Source: Pseudokineococcus lusitanus
GTDB taxonomy: Bacteria; Actinomycetota; Actinomycetes; Actinomycetales; Quadrisphaeraceae
Length of the DNA stretch: 64,000 nt
Direction of reading: 5' to 3'
NCBI RefSeq assembly: GCF_003751265.1
Contig: NZ_RJKN01000007.1
Coordinates: 62,001 to 126,000, forward strand
In this document: piece after piece, positions 47,854 to 55,640 of the stretch
Layout of the letters: each line of letters opens with the position of its first letter
Numbering within the stretch: the stretch's first letter is position 1
Notes under the pieces: model-generated
Seen by the model: only the letters and a program-made list of their open reading frames with translations
Databases searched by the model: none
What the model was told of the DNA's origin: nothing
Program-made: the position numbers and the translations under genes

Positions 47854-48306
47854 ATGGCCCTCGAGCAGAGCACCCGCCCGGTCGCCCGCCGCCTGCCCGG
47901 CGGCGTGGCGGTGGCGGTCGGTGCGGCGTCCGTGGTGGTCGGCGTCCTCGCGCTCGTGACGGCGCCGGGCGTCACCCGCCTCGACCAGTACACCTACGAC
48001 ACGACCTTCGTCACGGCGTGGTGGTGGCTCGCCTACGTGCTCGTCGTCCCCGCCGCCGTCCTGCTGTGGCGCGCCCGCGCCGGGTACGCCGGCTACGTCG
48101 TCACCGGAGCGGCGCTCGTCGTGCCGCACGTCGTCGTCGCGGCCCTCGTCGTCGCCCGGTACCGCGCGACGGGGTGGGGCGACGGCCTGGAGGTCCTCGC
48201 CTTCCTCCACCCCTTCGGGCTCTTCGTCGTCACGGCGGCGGTCCTCGGCCTCACGGGCGCCGTCGACGCCGCCCGGCGCCGACGGGCCGCGACGCGGCCG
48301 GGCTGA
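47854..48306 (+). CDS. four-helix membrane protein, unknown
   Basis: A 150-residue protein with four hydrophobic helices and an acidic/aromatic loop 'TRLDQYTYDTTFVTAWWWLA'. The C-terminus is Arg-rich. ATG 47854 follows CACCAT by 5 nt. The gene ends exactly where a 46-bp perfect palindrome begins. No family is recognised. Confidence 0.6.
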   Translation: MALEQSTRPVARRLPGGVAVAVGAASVVVGVLALVTAPGVTRLDQYTYDTTFVTAWWWLAYVLVVPAAVLLWRARAGYAGYVVTGAALVVPHVVVAALVVARYRATGWGDGLEVLAFLHPFGLFVVTAAVLGLTGAVDAARRRRAATRPG

Positions 48307-48352
48307 GCCTCTGCACGAGAACCGCCGTGCACGGCGGTTCTCGTGCAGAGGC
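48307..48352. terminator. 46-bp perfect palindrome
   Basis: The sequence from GCCTCTGCACGAGAACC to its exact reverse complement forms 23-bp arms with no spacer, directly after a TGA. It lies between convergent genes and most likely works as a terminator in both directions. The perfect symmetry could also make it a protein-binding or cruciform site. Confidence 0.7.
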
Positions 48353-48418
48353 GCTCGACGGGGTGGTGGAACGCCGCCCGGGCGTCCCGTCGCGGTGCCC
48401 GGGTGGCCCGACCCGGGG

Positions 48419-49297
48419 TCAGACGGCGAGAACGCGTCGCAGCGCCGCCCGTCCGGCCGGCTCCCAGGTCGGCTTCCCGCCCGCGAGCCCGAGCCGGCCC
48501 GCGCGCCCGATCTGGAGCAGGCCGACCGCGCGGAGCACCGCCCACCCACGGGCGCGCGCCGAGGTAGCGCCGTCGGTAGCGCCGTAGGCATCGAGGAAGG
48601 GCTCCGCGGCCCCGTCGGGCAGGAGGAGCCAGGCCGCCGACAGGTCCGTCGCCGGGTCGCCGGCGCAGAGGTCGCCGAAGTCGAGCAGACCGACCAGGTC
48701 GCCGTGCTCGTCGCCCACGACGTTGGCGGGGTGCAGGTCGCCGTGCAGCCAGCGCGGCGCGCCGTCCCAGGCGGGCGCCGCCAGGGCGGCCCGCCACACC
48801 GCGTCGAGACGCGCTCTCGACGCGTCGTCGACGACCTCGTCGAGGACGTGCTCGGGCAGCAGGGCCCGTGCCAGCGGGACACCTCGGGAGTCGCTGCGCG
48901 GAGCGCCCTCGGGCGCCGGCACGTGCAGGCAGCGCAGGGCGCGGGCGAGCGTGCCCGCCGCCACCACGCCGAGGGGCGCGAGGTCGGCCGGCGTCCCGGT
49001 CACCCAGCGCGCCACGGTCCACGGCCGGTCGAGGAGCTCGGACGGACGGCCGACCCGCACGGGCGCCGGGACGGGCAGGGGGAGGAGCCCGGCCAGCACC
49101 GGCACCCAGGTCTGCTCGGCGAGCAGGAGGCCCGGTCCCCGGGAGGTCCGCGGCAGGCGGACGGCGAGGTCGTCGCCGAGCCGCCACACGTGGTTGTCCC
49201 AGCCGCCGTCGACCTCGCGCAGGGGGAGGTCGGCGAGGTCCGGGTGCTGGTCCCTCAGGAGCGCCCGGACGAGCGGCGCCTCGAAGCGGGGGATCAC
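48419..49297 (-). CDS. aminoglycoside phosphotransferase family protein
   Basis: A 292-residue APH/ChoK-fold kinase. It has 'DNHVWRLGDDLAVRLPR' (ATP-binding lysine replaced by Arg/nearby residues), the catalytic loop 'WLHGDLHPANVV' and the metal-binding 'GLLDFGDLCAGDPATDLS'. The substrate may be an antibiotic, choline-like or sugar compound. Resistance cannot be claimed. GTG 49297 lies 16 bp after the DUF427 gene stop. Confidence 0.85.
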   Translation of the reverse strand: MIPRFEAPLVRALLRDQHPDLADLPLREVDGGWDNHVWRLGDDLAVRLPRTSRGPGLLLAEQTWVPVLAGLLPLPVPAPVRVGRPSELLDRPWTVARWVTGTPADLAPLGVVAAGTLARALRCLHVPAPEGAPRSDSRGVPLARALLPEHVLDEVVDDASRARLDAVWRAALAAPAWDGAPRWLHGDLHPANVVGDEHGDLVGLLDFGDLCAGDPATDLSAAWLLLPDGAAEPFLDAYGATDGATSARARGWAVLRAVGLLQIGRAGRLGLAGGKPTWEPAGRAALRRVLAV

Positions 49298-49313
49298 GGC
49301 GTCCGCGGCTCCG

Positions 49314-50096
49314 TCACGCCGGCGCGTCGACGACGACGTCCACCCGCGAGCCGTCGAAGCAGAGGTACCCGGCGGCCGCGGCGACGTCGTGGAGCGGGGT
49401 CTCGTAGCTCCACGCGGCCTCCTCGGCGACGGCGCCCGACGCCGTCCGCACCGTCCAGTACGACGCCCACCCCTTGTAGGGGCAGGCCGTCCGCGTGCCC
49501 GTGGGGTCGAGGTCCGCGACGACGTCGGCCCGCGGCAGGTAGAGGCGCGGGGGCAGCTGCGTCTCGAAGACCGCCAGCGGGCGCGTGCTCTCGGCGACCA
49601 CCTCGCCGTCGAGCGTCACGCGGACGCGCCGCGAGCTCGGCAGCGTGTCGACGCGGTGGAAGGGGTCGCGCGGGTGGCCGACGTTCTCCTCGTCCTCGTG
49701 CCACCACGGGCCGAGGGCGTCGAAGTCCAGCAGGACGAGGCCGGCCAGGTCGGGGTCGTCCGGCCGGAAGGCCGCCCCGGGCCGGACGACACCGGCCGCG
49801 CTGAGGTCGAGCGACGTCCCCGGCGTCGTGTGGGCCGTGAAGGGCACGTCCGGCCCGAGCAGTCCGTCGCCGGGGACGTCGGCGCCGGCGTCGCGGGCGG
49901 GCGAGAGCTCGGCGCGGACGTCGCCCTCCGGGACGGCGTACTGGCAGAGGAACCGCCGCGGCTCCCAGACCGCGACGGACCCCGTCGTGTCCACGACGAC
50001 ACCGCCCGCCAGCGCCGCCCTGACCCGCTTGCCGAGGGGCTCGAACCGGAGGGTGCCGGTCGCGTCCGCCAGGACCTGCTGCTGCCTCGTCGCCAT
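49314..50096 (-). CDS. tandem DUF427 domain protein
   Basis: A 260-residue protein with two DUF427 units. The first is near residues 30-110 ('VVVDTTGSVAVWEPRRFLCQ'), the second near 160-250 ('VVAESTRPLAVFETQLPPR', then 'CPYKGWASYWTVRT'). The 'CPYKGxAxYW' motif is the family hallmark. Function is unknown. It sits upstream of a phosphotransferase on the same strand. Confidence 0.85.
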   Translation of the reverse strand: MATRQQQVLADATGTLRFEPLGKRVRAALAGGVVVDTTGSVAVWEPRRFLCQYAVPEGDVRAELSPARDAGADVPGDGLLGPDVPFTAHTTPGTSLDLSAAGVVRPGAAFRPDDPDLAGLVLLDFDALGPWWHEDEENVGHPRDPFHRVDTLPSSRRVRVTLDGEVVAESTRPLAVFETQLPPRLYLPRADVVADLDPTGTRTACPYKGWASYWTVRTASGAVAEEAAWSYETPLHDVAAAAGYLCFDGSRVDVVVDAPA

Positions 50097-50173
50097 GCGC
50101 CCATGGTGCGGCGTGGGCGGCGCCCCCGCGCCCCGCCCCCTGTCAGCGCACGTCCACAGCCCCGACCCGGCCC

Positions 50174-51196
50174 TCACCCCACGGCGTCGACGGCTTCCCG
50201 GGCCCAGCCGGCCAGGTGAGCCAGAGCGGCACCGCGCTCGCGGTAGAGGTGCCGGGCCTCGGCCGGGCGGTGGTAGGCGCGGTGCTCGGCGGCCGCCGCG
50301 CGCGTCAGCAGCAGCGGCAGCAGCCACGTGTACTTCACCGCGGAGACGAGGACGCCGAGCCGGGCGTCCCCGTCGCTGCCCGCCCAGCCGCTCTCCCGGA
50401 GACCGGCCAGGTACGCCGGCAGGCACGCCGCCTCGGCCTCCGCGAGCCGGTCCGCCGGCCAGAACAGGTCGAAGACGTTGTCCGGCAACCAGTTGCCGAG
50501 GTCCTCTCCGACGGCGCCGTCGCCGGCGAACGCCCAGTCGAGGAGGACGACCTCGCCACCCGGACGTCGGACGGCGTTGCTCGCCCACGCGTCGAGGTGG
50601 CACAGCGTGCGCGGCAGCTCCTCGGCGGCGTCGAGCAGCCGCCCCCGGTGCGCGAGGAGGTGCCGCCAGCCGTCGCGGAGACCGTCCGGCCAGGTGTCCC
50701 GCACCAGCGGTCGGGCCCAGGCGGCGTCGTCGTCGACGACGGACAGGTCGGCCGGCCGGCTCGTCGAGTACTGCCGCAGCCACCGCCGCGACGCCCACCC
50801 GGGCCGTGGCGTCGGACGCCCCTGCCAGCGGCCGAGCGCGGCAGCGGTGGCGACGTGGTCGTCGAGCGTGAACTCCGGTCCGGGGGTGCCGACGACGTCC
50901 TCGAGCACGAGCGTGGCGCCGTCGGGGTGCTCGACGACGTCGGCCACCGGCATCGCCAGCCCGGTGCCGGCGAGGGACGCCCGCAACGCGGGGTCGCGGT
51001 AGGCGTCGGCCTCGCGGCGCCAGGAGTTCCAGTGCGCCGGGTCCTCGGACGACGCCCAGTGCGCGGGGGCCGTCGTCGTGACCCCTGCCCGGCGGAGCAC
51101 CTTGCGCACCCGCGTCCCGGTCGCCGTGCGGACCCGCTCGACGACGACCGTCGTCGCGTTGTCGGGGTTGTGGCGCAGCACCTCGACGTCGTCCAC
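50174..51196 (-). CDS. phosphotransferase (APH-like) family protein
   Basis: A 340-residue APH-fold kinase. The catalytic loop is 'LCHLDAWASNAVRR' and the metal-binding segment 'VVLLDWAFAGDGAVGEDLGN'. Unlike the gene at 48419, the catalytic motif has His-Leu-Asp. GTG 51196 is preferred to GTG 51223, because the latter lies within the stem of the terminator at 51212-51261. The substrate is unknown. Confidence 0.78.
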   Translation of the reverse strand: MDDVEVLRHNPDNATTVVVERVRTATGTRVRKVLRRAGVTTTAPAHWASSEDPAHWNSWRREADAYRDPALRASLAGTGLAMPVADVVEHPDGATLVLEDVVGTPGPEFTLDDHVATAAALGRWQGRPTPRPGWASRRWLRQYSTSRPADLSVVDDDAAWARPLVRDTWPDGLRDGWRHLLAHRGRLLDAAEELPRTLCHLDAWASNAVRRPGGEVVLLDWAFAGDGAVGEDLGNWLPDNVFDLFWPADRLAEAEAACLPAYLAGLRESGWAGSDGDARLGVLVSAVKYTWLLPLLLTRAAAAEHRAYHRPAEARHLYRERGAALAHLAGWAREAVDAVG

Positions 51197-51211
51197 GGGG
51201 GCAGTCTCGCC

Positions 51212-51261
51212 GAGCCTCGGCACGGGCGGCGGGACCGATGCCGCCGCCCGTGCGGAGGCTC
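51212..51261 (-). terminator. terminator of the FAD monooxygenase gene
   Basis: 21-bp stem (51212-51232 with 51241-51261, one mismatch) and an 8-nt loop GACCGATG. The right arm includes the last bases of the stop codon of the minus-strand gene. Confidence 0.78.
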
Positions 51262-52453
51262 AGGCGCTCATCGCGGGCAGCGGCCGCTCCGTCTGCGCCA
51301 CCTCGGTCATCTTCGCCAAGAGCGGCCGCAGCGGTCCGGAGAAGAGGGCCTTGTCGGCGAGGCGCCGGGCGGCGAGGCCGAGCCGCGTCTCGGGGTAGGC
51401 GAAGTGCTGGATGCCGGGCGGCAGCTTCTGGACGTCGTCGACGAGCGGTCGCATCCACTCCTCGTAGGCGCGCAGGGCGTCCTCCGTCGTCGCGGCCGTC
51501 GACAGCGAGGCGGCGAGGACGTAGCCGCTCGTCAGCGCCAGGGAGGCCCCGCCGCCGCCCATCGGCGTCACGCACCAGCCGGCGTCGCCCGCGAGGACGA
51601 CGTGGCCGCGGTGCCAGGTGCTCATGCGGACCTGCGCCAGGTCGTCGACGTAGACGTCGTCCGACGTCGCGAGCCCGTCGAGGACGCGGGGGGCCTCCCA
51701 GCCGACGCCGTCGAAGACGTCCCGCAGCCGGCGCACGGCCTCGTCGCGGTCGACGCCGACGAGCCCGCCGGAGCGCGCGACGGCGAGGATGGCGCGCGTC
51801 GTCCCGTGGGGGTCGGGCCGCAGGTGCACCTGCCGCCCACCGGTCGTCGTGAGCCAGCGCCAGCGGTCGTCGTCGGAGGCCGTGCGGGGGATGGTCCCGA
51901 AGGCCATGGTGATGCCGAGCTCGTGGGTGTCCACCTCCTCGCCCATGACGAGGTCACGCGTCGACGAGCGCACCCCCTCGGCGACGACGAGGAGGTCGGC
52001 GCGCAGCGCGTCGCCCGCGGTCGTCGTCACGGTGACGCCGTCCGCGTCGTCGTCCACGGCCGCGACGGTGAGGCCGTAGCGGACGTCGACGCCGTGGGGG
52101 AGGGCGTCGAGGAGGACGCGGGCGAGGTCGCCCCGCAGCACCTCGAGCTCCGCGGTCGCGCCGTCGGGGCCGTCGGACGGCAGGTCGGCGGTGACGCGAC
52201 CGGTCTCGTCGACGAGGACGGTGCCCGTCTCGGTGGTGTTGCGGGCCTTCACGGCCGGGGTCAGGCCCATGCGGTCGAGCACGTCGTGGGCGACGCCGCG
52301 GACGTCGACGTTCTGCCCGCCGTCGCGAAACGCGTCGGCCCGCTCGAGGACGGTGACGTCCCACCCGGTGCGGCGGAGCCAGAAGGCGACGGACAGCCCC
52401 GCGATGCTGGCTCCCGAGACGACGGCCGTGCGCGGGCGACGCTGCTGCTCCAT
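51260..52453 (-). CDS. FAD-dependent monooxygenase
   Basis: A 397-residue group A flavoprotein monooxygenase. 'AVVSGASIAGLSVAFWLRRTG' is the FAD-binding GxGxxG variant, 'DLLVVAEGVRSSTRD' holds the DG-like motif, and 'GHVVLAGDAGWCVTPMGGGG' is the second FAD site. Relatives hydroxylate aromatic or polyketide compounds, some giving resistance to tetracycline or rifamycin. The substrate here is unknown. Divergent from a MarR regulator, which probably controls it. GAGGAG precedes ATG 52453. Confidence 0.87.
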   Translation of the reverse strand: MEQQRRPRTAVVSGASIAGLSVAFWLRRTGWDVTVLERADAFRDGGQNVDVRGVAHDVLDRMGLTPAVKARNTTETGTVLVDETGRVTADLPSDGPDGATAELEVLRGDLARVLLDALPHGVDVRYGLTVAAVDDDADGVTVTTTAGDALRADLLVVAEGVRSSTRDLVMGEEVDTHELGITMAFGTIPRTASDDDRWRWLTTTGGRQVHLRPDPHGTTRAILAVARSGGLVGVDRDEAVRRLRDVFDGVGWEAPRVLDGLATSDDVYVDDLAQVRMSTWHRGHVVLAGDAGWCVTPMGGGGASLALTSGYVLAASLSTAATTEDALRAYEEWMRPLVDDVQKLPPGIQHFAYPETRLGLAARRLADKALFSGPLRPLLAKMTEVAQTERPLPAMSA

Positions 52454-52524
52454 GGGTGGGCGCTCCTCTACGGTGGGATGATGACTGCACTGCCAAGTTA
52501 CTTTATTGTGAAGGAGCCCGCCGG
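52454..52524. promoter_or_regulatory. divergent promoter between FAD monooxygenase and MarR
   Basis: A 71-bp region with an AT-rich core, rare here. AAGTTACTT (52495-52503) is a small perfect palindrome with arms AAGT/ACTT and a central T, a candidate MarR half-site pair. No confident -35/-10 is assigned. Confidence 0.4.
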
Positions 52525-53037
52525 ATGAGCGACGAGCGTCCGGGGCCGGCCGACCCGCTCACCGAGCGGTGGCGCCCGGAGGACCTGGCGGTGCTCGAGG
52601 CCCTGCGCGGCTGGACGGTGGGCCAGGCGGAGATGAACCACCACCTCGGGCGCTGGGCGGGCCTGCCGACGTCCGACGCGAACGCGCTCGGCCACGTCGT
52701 CTGGGCCGCCGAGGGCGGGGAACCGCTCTCGCCGCAGGCGCTCTCGCGCCGCCTCGGCATGACGACGGGCGCGACGACGGTGCTCCTCGACCGGCTGGAG
52801 CGCGCCGGCATGGTCGTCCGCAGCCGCGAGAGCGCCGACCGCCGGCGGGTGACCCTGCGTCCCAGCGACGAGGGGCGGGAGCGGGCCCGCGCCTTCACGG
52901 CCTTCGCCGGGCGGGAGATGGCCGCGACGGTGCAGGCCGCGTCGGCCGAGGACCTGCGCGTGGTCGCCGACTTCCTCGAGCGGCTGTCCGGGGCCGTGGC
53001 GGCGGGCAACGAGCGGCTGCGGCACCGGGAGGGCTGA
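52525..53037 (+). CDS. MarR-family transcriptional regulator
   Basis: A 170-residue winged-helix regulator. The DNA-binding part is 'LSPQALSRRLGMTTGATTVL' then 'LDRLERAGMVVRSRESADRRRV'. GAAGGAG precedes ATG 52525. It is divergent from the FAD monooxygenase and likely represses it until a phenolic or drug-like ligand is present, the usual logic of such pairs. Confidence 0.87.
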   Translation: MSDERPGPADPLTERWRPEDLAVLEALRGWTVGQAEMNHHLGRWAGLPTSDANALGHVVWAAEGGEPLSPQALSRRLGMTTGATTVLLDRLERAGMVVRSRESADRRRVTLRPSDEGRERARAFTAFAGREMAATVQAASAEDLRVVADFLERLSGAVAAGNERLRHREG

Positions 53038-53049
53038 GGTCTCGGGGTC

Positions 53050-53078
53050 TTGTCCGTGCGCGCCTGGCACGGCAGCCT
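53050..53078 (+). promoter_or_regulatory. promoter of the DHFR-like gene
   Basis: TTGTCC-17-CAGCCT, ending 7 nt before GTG 53086. Transcription likely begins at the start codon. Confidence 0.5.
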
Positions 53079-53085
53079 GCGGGTC

Positions 53086-53676
53086 GTGCGCAGGCTCGTC
53101 GTCTCGGTGCTGACCTCGCTCGACGGCCGCTACGTCGGGGCGGGCGGCGACCTGTCGCGGATGCCCTTCGAGGACGCCTTCGACGACCACAACCTCGCCC
53201 TGCTGCAGCGGGCGGGGACGCTCGTCTACGGCGGCCGGTGGTTCCCCGACAACTGGTCCCACTGGTCCGCCGTCGCGGCCGACCCGTCCGCCGGCGGGCG
53301 TGACCGGGCCATCGCCGAGCGGGTCACCTCGCTCGACAACCTCGTCGTCAGCGACTCGCTCGCCGTGGACGACTGGGCGCCGTGGGCGCCGCGGACCCGC
53401 GTGGTGCGCCGCGACGACGGCCCGGCCGCGGTCGCCCGGCTCAAGGAGGGCGAGGGGGGCGACCTGCTGATGTTCGGCAGCGCGACGACGTGGAACCCCT
53501 TCCTGGCGCAGGGGCTCGTCGACGAGCTCGTCGTCCTCGTCGGTGCCTGCGTCGTGGGGGAGGGCGCCTCGCTGTACGCGGGCCCGCCCGCCGGCCTGCG
53601 CCTGCTCGACGCCGAGGTCCTGCCCGGCTCGCAGCTGGTGCGGCTGCGGTACGACGCGACGGGGGCTGCCCGCTGA
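53086..53676 (+). CDS. dihydrofolate reductase-like (RibD C-terminal) protein
   Basis: A 196-residue protein of the RibD_C/DHFR-like family: 'VVSVLTSLDGRYVGAGGD', 'TLVYGGRWF', 'LLMFGSATTWNPFLAQGLVD' and 'GEGASLYAG'. The family binds NADPH, but the substrate is unknown. GTG 53086 is preferred because TTGTCC (53050-53055), a 17-nt spacer, CAGCCT (53073-53078) and 7 nt lead to it, a good leaderless promoter. A longer form would begin at TTG 53050. Confidence 0.83.
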   Translation: MRRLVVSVLTSLDGRYVGAGGDLSRMPFEDAFDDHNLALLQRAGTLVYGGRWFPDNWSHWSAVAADPSAGGRDRAIAERVTSLDNLVVSDSLAVDDWAPWAPRTRVVRRDDGPAAVARLKEGEGGDLLMFGSATTWNPFLAQGLVDELVVLVGACVVGEGASLYAGPPAGLRLLDAEVLPGSQLVRLRYDATGAAR

Positions 53677-53679
53677 CGG

Positions 53680-53755
53680 CGAGTCCGACGTCCGGTCCCG
53701 GGTCCGACGTGAGGGCACGGTCGGCGCGCCGGGGGCGTGCGCGACGTCGGACTCG
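53680..53755. repeat. 12-bp inverted repeat sharing the CGAGTCCGACG core
   Basis: CGAGTCCGACGT (53680-53691) and ACGTCGGACTCG (53744-53755), perfect arms with a 52-nt loop holding another GGTCCGACGT. The core equals that of the repeat at 47425-47485. Confidence 0.6.
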
Positions 53756-53787
53756 TGCCGCGCGGTCGCACTCGAGGAGGTGCCGGG

Positions 53788-54222
53788 GTGGACGACGTCG
53801 TCCTGAGGCCGGTGGCGGGCGTGGTCGCCCGGGACGCGGACGGGCGCGTGCTCCTCGTTCGCCGTCGCGACGACGGGACGTGGGGCCTGCCCGGCGGCGG
53901 CGTCGAGGCCGGCGAGACGTGGGCGCGGGCGGCCGTCCGCGAGTGCCGCGAGGAGTCGGGCTGGGAGGTGCGCGTCGACGGGCTGCTCGGCGTCTACAGC
54001 GACCCGGCCACCCAGGTGCACCGGTACCCCGACGGCGCGCGCCGGCACGTCGTCGGCGTCGTCGTCACCGCCGTCGCCCTCCGGCGGGTCGGCGCCCCCG
54101 ACGACGAGGTGACCGAGGTGGGATTCTTCGCCCCGGACCGGCTGCCGTCGCCCCTCTTCGCCCCCGACGCGCCGGTCCTCGCGGACGTCGTGTCCGGGAG
54201 GCCGCCGCCTCACCTGCGTTGA
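53788..54222 (+). CDS. Nudix hydrolase
   Basis: A 144-residue Nudix protein. The Nudix box is complete: GGGVEAGETWARAAVREC followed by REESGW, with metal-binding glutamates. It hydrolyses nucleoside diphosphates linked to another moiety; the specific substrate cannot be inferred. GTG 53788 has GAGGAGG 7 nt upstream. The 3' end overlaps the convergent GNAT gene by 13 bp. Confidence 0.88.
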   Translation: MDDVVLRPVAGVVARDADGRVLLVRRRDDGTWGLPGGGVEAGETWARAAVRECREESGWEVRVDGLLGVYSDPATQVHRYPDGARRHVVGVVVTAVALRRVGAPDDEVTEVGFFAPDRLPSPLFAPDAPVLADVVSGRPPPHLR

Positions 54223-54677
54223 GCCGAGGCCCCCGGCCAGGCGTAGGTGCAGTCCGGCTCCTGCTCCTCGGTGGCCGCGCCGTCGCCCGACCCGACCAGC
54301 ACGAAGCCCGCGGCCTCGTAGAACGCCCGGGCCCGCTCGTTGCGCGTGAAGACGTGCAGCCGCAGGCCGTCGGGGTGCGCCGCGCACGCTGCGTCGAGGA
54401 GCGCCCGTCCCAGACCTCGGCCCTGGGCGTCGGGGTCGACGTACAGCTGCTCGAGCCACCCGTCCGCGACCGCGGACAGGCCCAGGACCCGGCCCTGCTC
54501 CTCGGCCACGGTGACGACCTGCGACCTCAGGACGACGTCGCCGAACCACGCCTCGGTCTCGACCGGCGTGTGCAGCACCGGCAGCCACGGCATGGCCGCC
54601 TCGCGGGACCGGTGGTGGACGGCGGCCAGCGCGGGGGCGTCCGCCGGCCTCGCCCGCCGCAGCGCCGGCCTGCTCAC
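54210..54677 (-). CDS. GNAT family acetyltransferase
   Basis: A 155-residue GNAT protein: 'ALRRARPADAPALAAVHHRS', 'LYVDPDAQGRGLGRALLDAA' (acetyl-CoA loop) and 'VFTRNERARAFYEAAGFVLV'. The start GTG 54677 overlaps the stop of the cytidine deaminase-like gene. The substrate is unknown. Confidence 0.83.
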   Translation of the reverse strand: MSRPALRRARPADAPALAAVHHRSREAAMPWLPVLHTPVETEAWFGDVVLRSQVVTVAEEQGRVLGLSAVADGWLEQLYVDPDAQGRGLGRALLDAACAAHPDGLRLHVFTRNERARAFYEAAGFVLVGSGDGAATEEQEPDCTYAWPGASAQRR

Positions 54678-55084
54678 CGTTCCGGCTCCGGCCACTCGTG
54701 CGCCGGCAGCAGCTCGCGCAGCGGCGCCCACGCCCCGCGTGCGAGGACGACGACGGCGTCGAGGTTGTCGGGGTGCATCTGGCGCAGGAACTCCCGGCAG
54801 CGGCCGCAGGGCGGCAGGACGTGGAGGCGACCGTCGTCGTCCCGCCACACGGCGACGACGCCGGTGATGCGCTGCTGCCCGGCCGTCACCATCGCCGCGA
54901 CCGCGGAGGCCTCGGCGCAGAAGCCGGTCCCACTGCCGGTGTCGATGCAGACGCCCGTGAAGTGGTCGCCCCGGTCCGTGACGACGACGGCGGCGACGTC
55001 GCCGACGAGGCGGTCGCCGAGCCGGCGGGGGGCGAGGGCCCGGGCGGCCTCGGCGACGAGGTCGGCGCGCTGGTCGACGTCCAT
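54674..55084 (-). CDS. cytidine deaminase-family protein
   Basis: A 136-residue zinc deaminase. The active-site motifs are CAEA ('FCAEASAVAAMV') and 'LPPCGRCREFLRQM', giving three cysteines and the catalytic Glu, as in cytidine and blasticidin-S deaminases. It would deaminate a cytosine nucleoside. Short length and the 'CAEASAV' form are closer to Cda/BSD-like than to Dcd. ATG 55084 follows minus-strand CACGGT by 7 nt. Confidence 0.85.
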   Translation of the reverse strand: MDVDQRADLVAEAARALAPRRLGDRLVGDVAAVVVTDRGDHFTGVCIDTGSGTGFCAEASAVAAMVTAGQQRITGVVAVWRDDDGRLHVLPPCGRCREFLRQMHPDNLDAVVVLARGAWAPLRELLPAHEWPEPER

Positions 55085-55117
55085 GGCGCGCACCGTGGCA
55101 CGGCGCCGGCCGGCGGG

Positions 55118-55615
55118 TCAGCCGGATATCGGGAGCTTGTAGCCCCGGTGCGTCGCGACGAAGCCGAGGCGCTCGTAGAAGCGGTGGGCGTCGGTGCGCG
55201 AGGCGTCCGTCGTCAGCTGGACGACGGCGCAGCCCCGGTCGCGTGCCTCGACGACGACCCACCGCAGCATCGCCGTCCCGAGACCGCTGCCGCGCAGGTC
55301 CTCCCGCACCCTGACCGCCTCGACCTGCGCCCGCCGCGCGCCCCGCCGGGACAGCCCGGGCAGGACGCCGAGCTGGAGCGTGGCGACGACCTCCCCGTCG
55401 CGCTCGGCGACGACGAGGGTCTGGGCTGGGTCGGCGTCGACGGCGGCGAAGGCGTCGAGGTAGACGGCGAGGTCGTCGTCGCCCTCGAGCCGCTCGCGGC
55501 CCGCACCGAGGTGGTCGTCGGCGAGCAGCCGCACCACGGCCCCGACGTCGTCCGCGGTGGCACGCCGCAGCACGACCGCGGGCCCGGGCAGCGTCAGCTC
55601 GGTGGGCAGCGTCAT
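55118..55615 (-). CDS. GNAT family acetyltransferase
   Basis: A 165-residue GNAT protein: 'VVLRRATADDVGAVVRLLAD', 'AVRVREDLRGSGLGTAMLRW' and 'DASRTDAHRFYERLGFVATH'. The final 'HRGYKLPI' recalls phosphinothricin-like and other small-molecule acetyltransferases. The substrate is not assigned. It stands 33 bp upstream of the deaminase gene on the same strand. Confidence 0.85.
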   Translation of the reverse strand: MTLPTELTLPGPAVVLRRATADDVGAVVRLLADDHLGAGRERLEGDDDLAVYLDAFAAVDADPAQTLVVAERDGEVVATLQLGVLPGLSRRGARRAQVEAVRVREDLRGSGLGTAMLRWVVVEARDRGCAVVQLTTDASRTDAHRFYERLGFVATHRGYKLPISG

Positions 55616-55640
55616 GCCGTCAGCGTCGCAGCGCCCGCGG

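Noticed and set aside
48419-51196. Aminoglycoside resistance from two APH-fold genes
   Set aside because: The fold is shared by many non-resistance kinases, and no residues specific to known resistance enzymes can be recognised.
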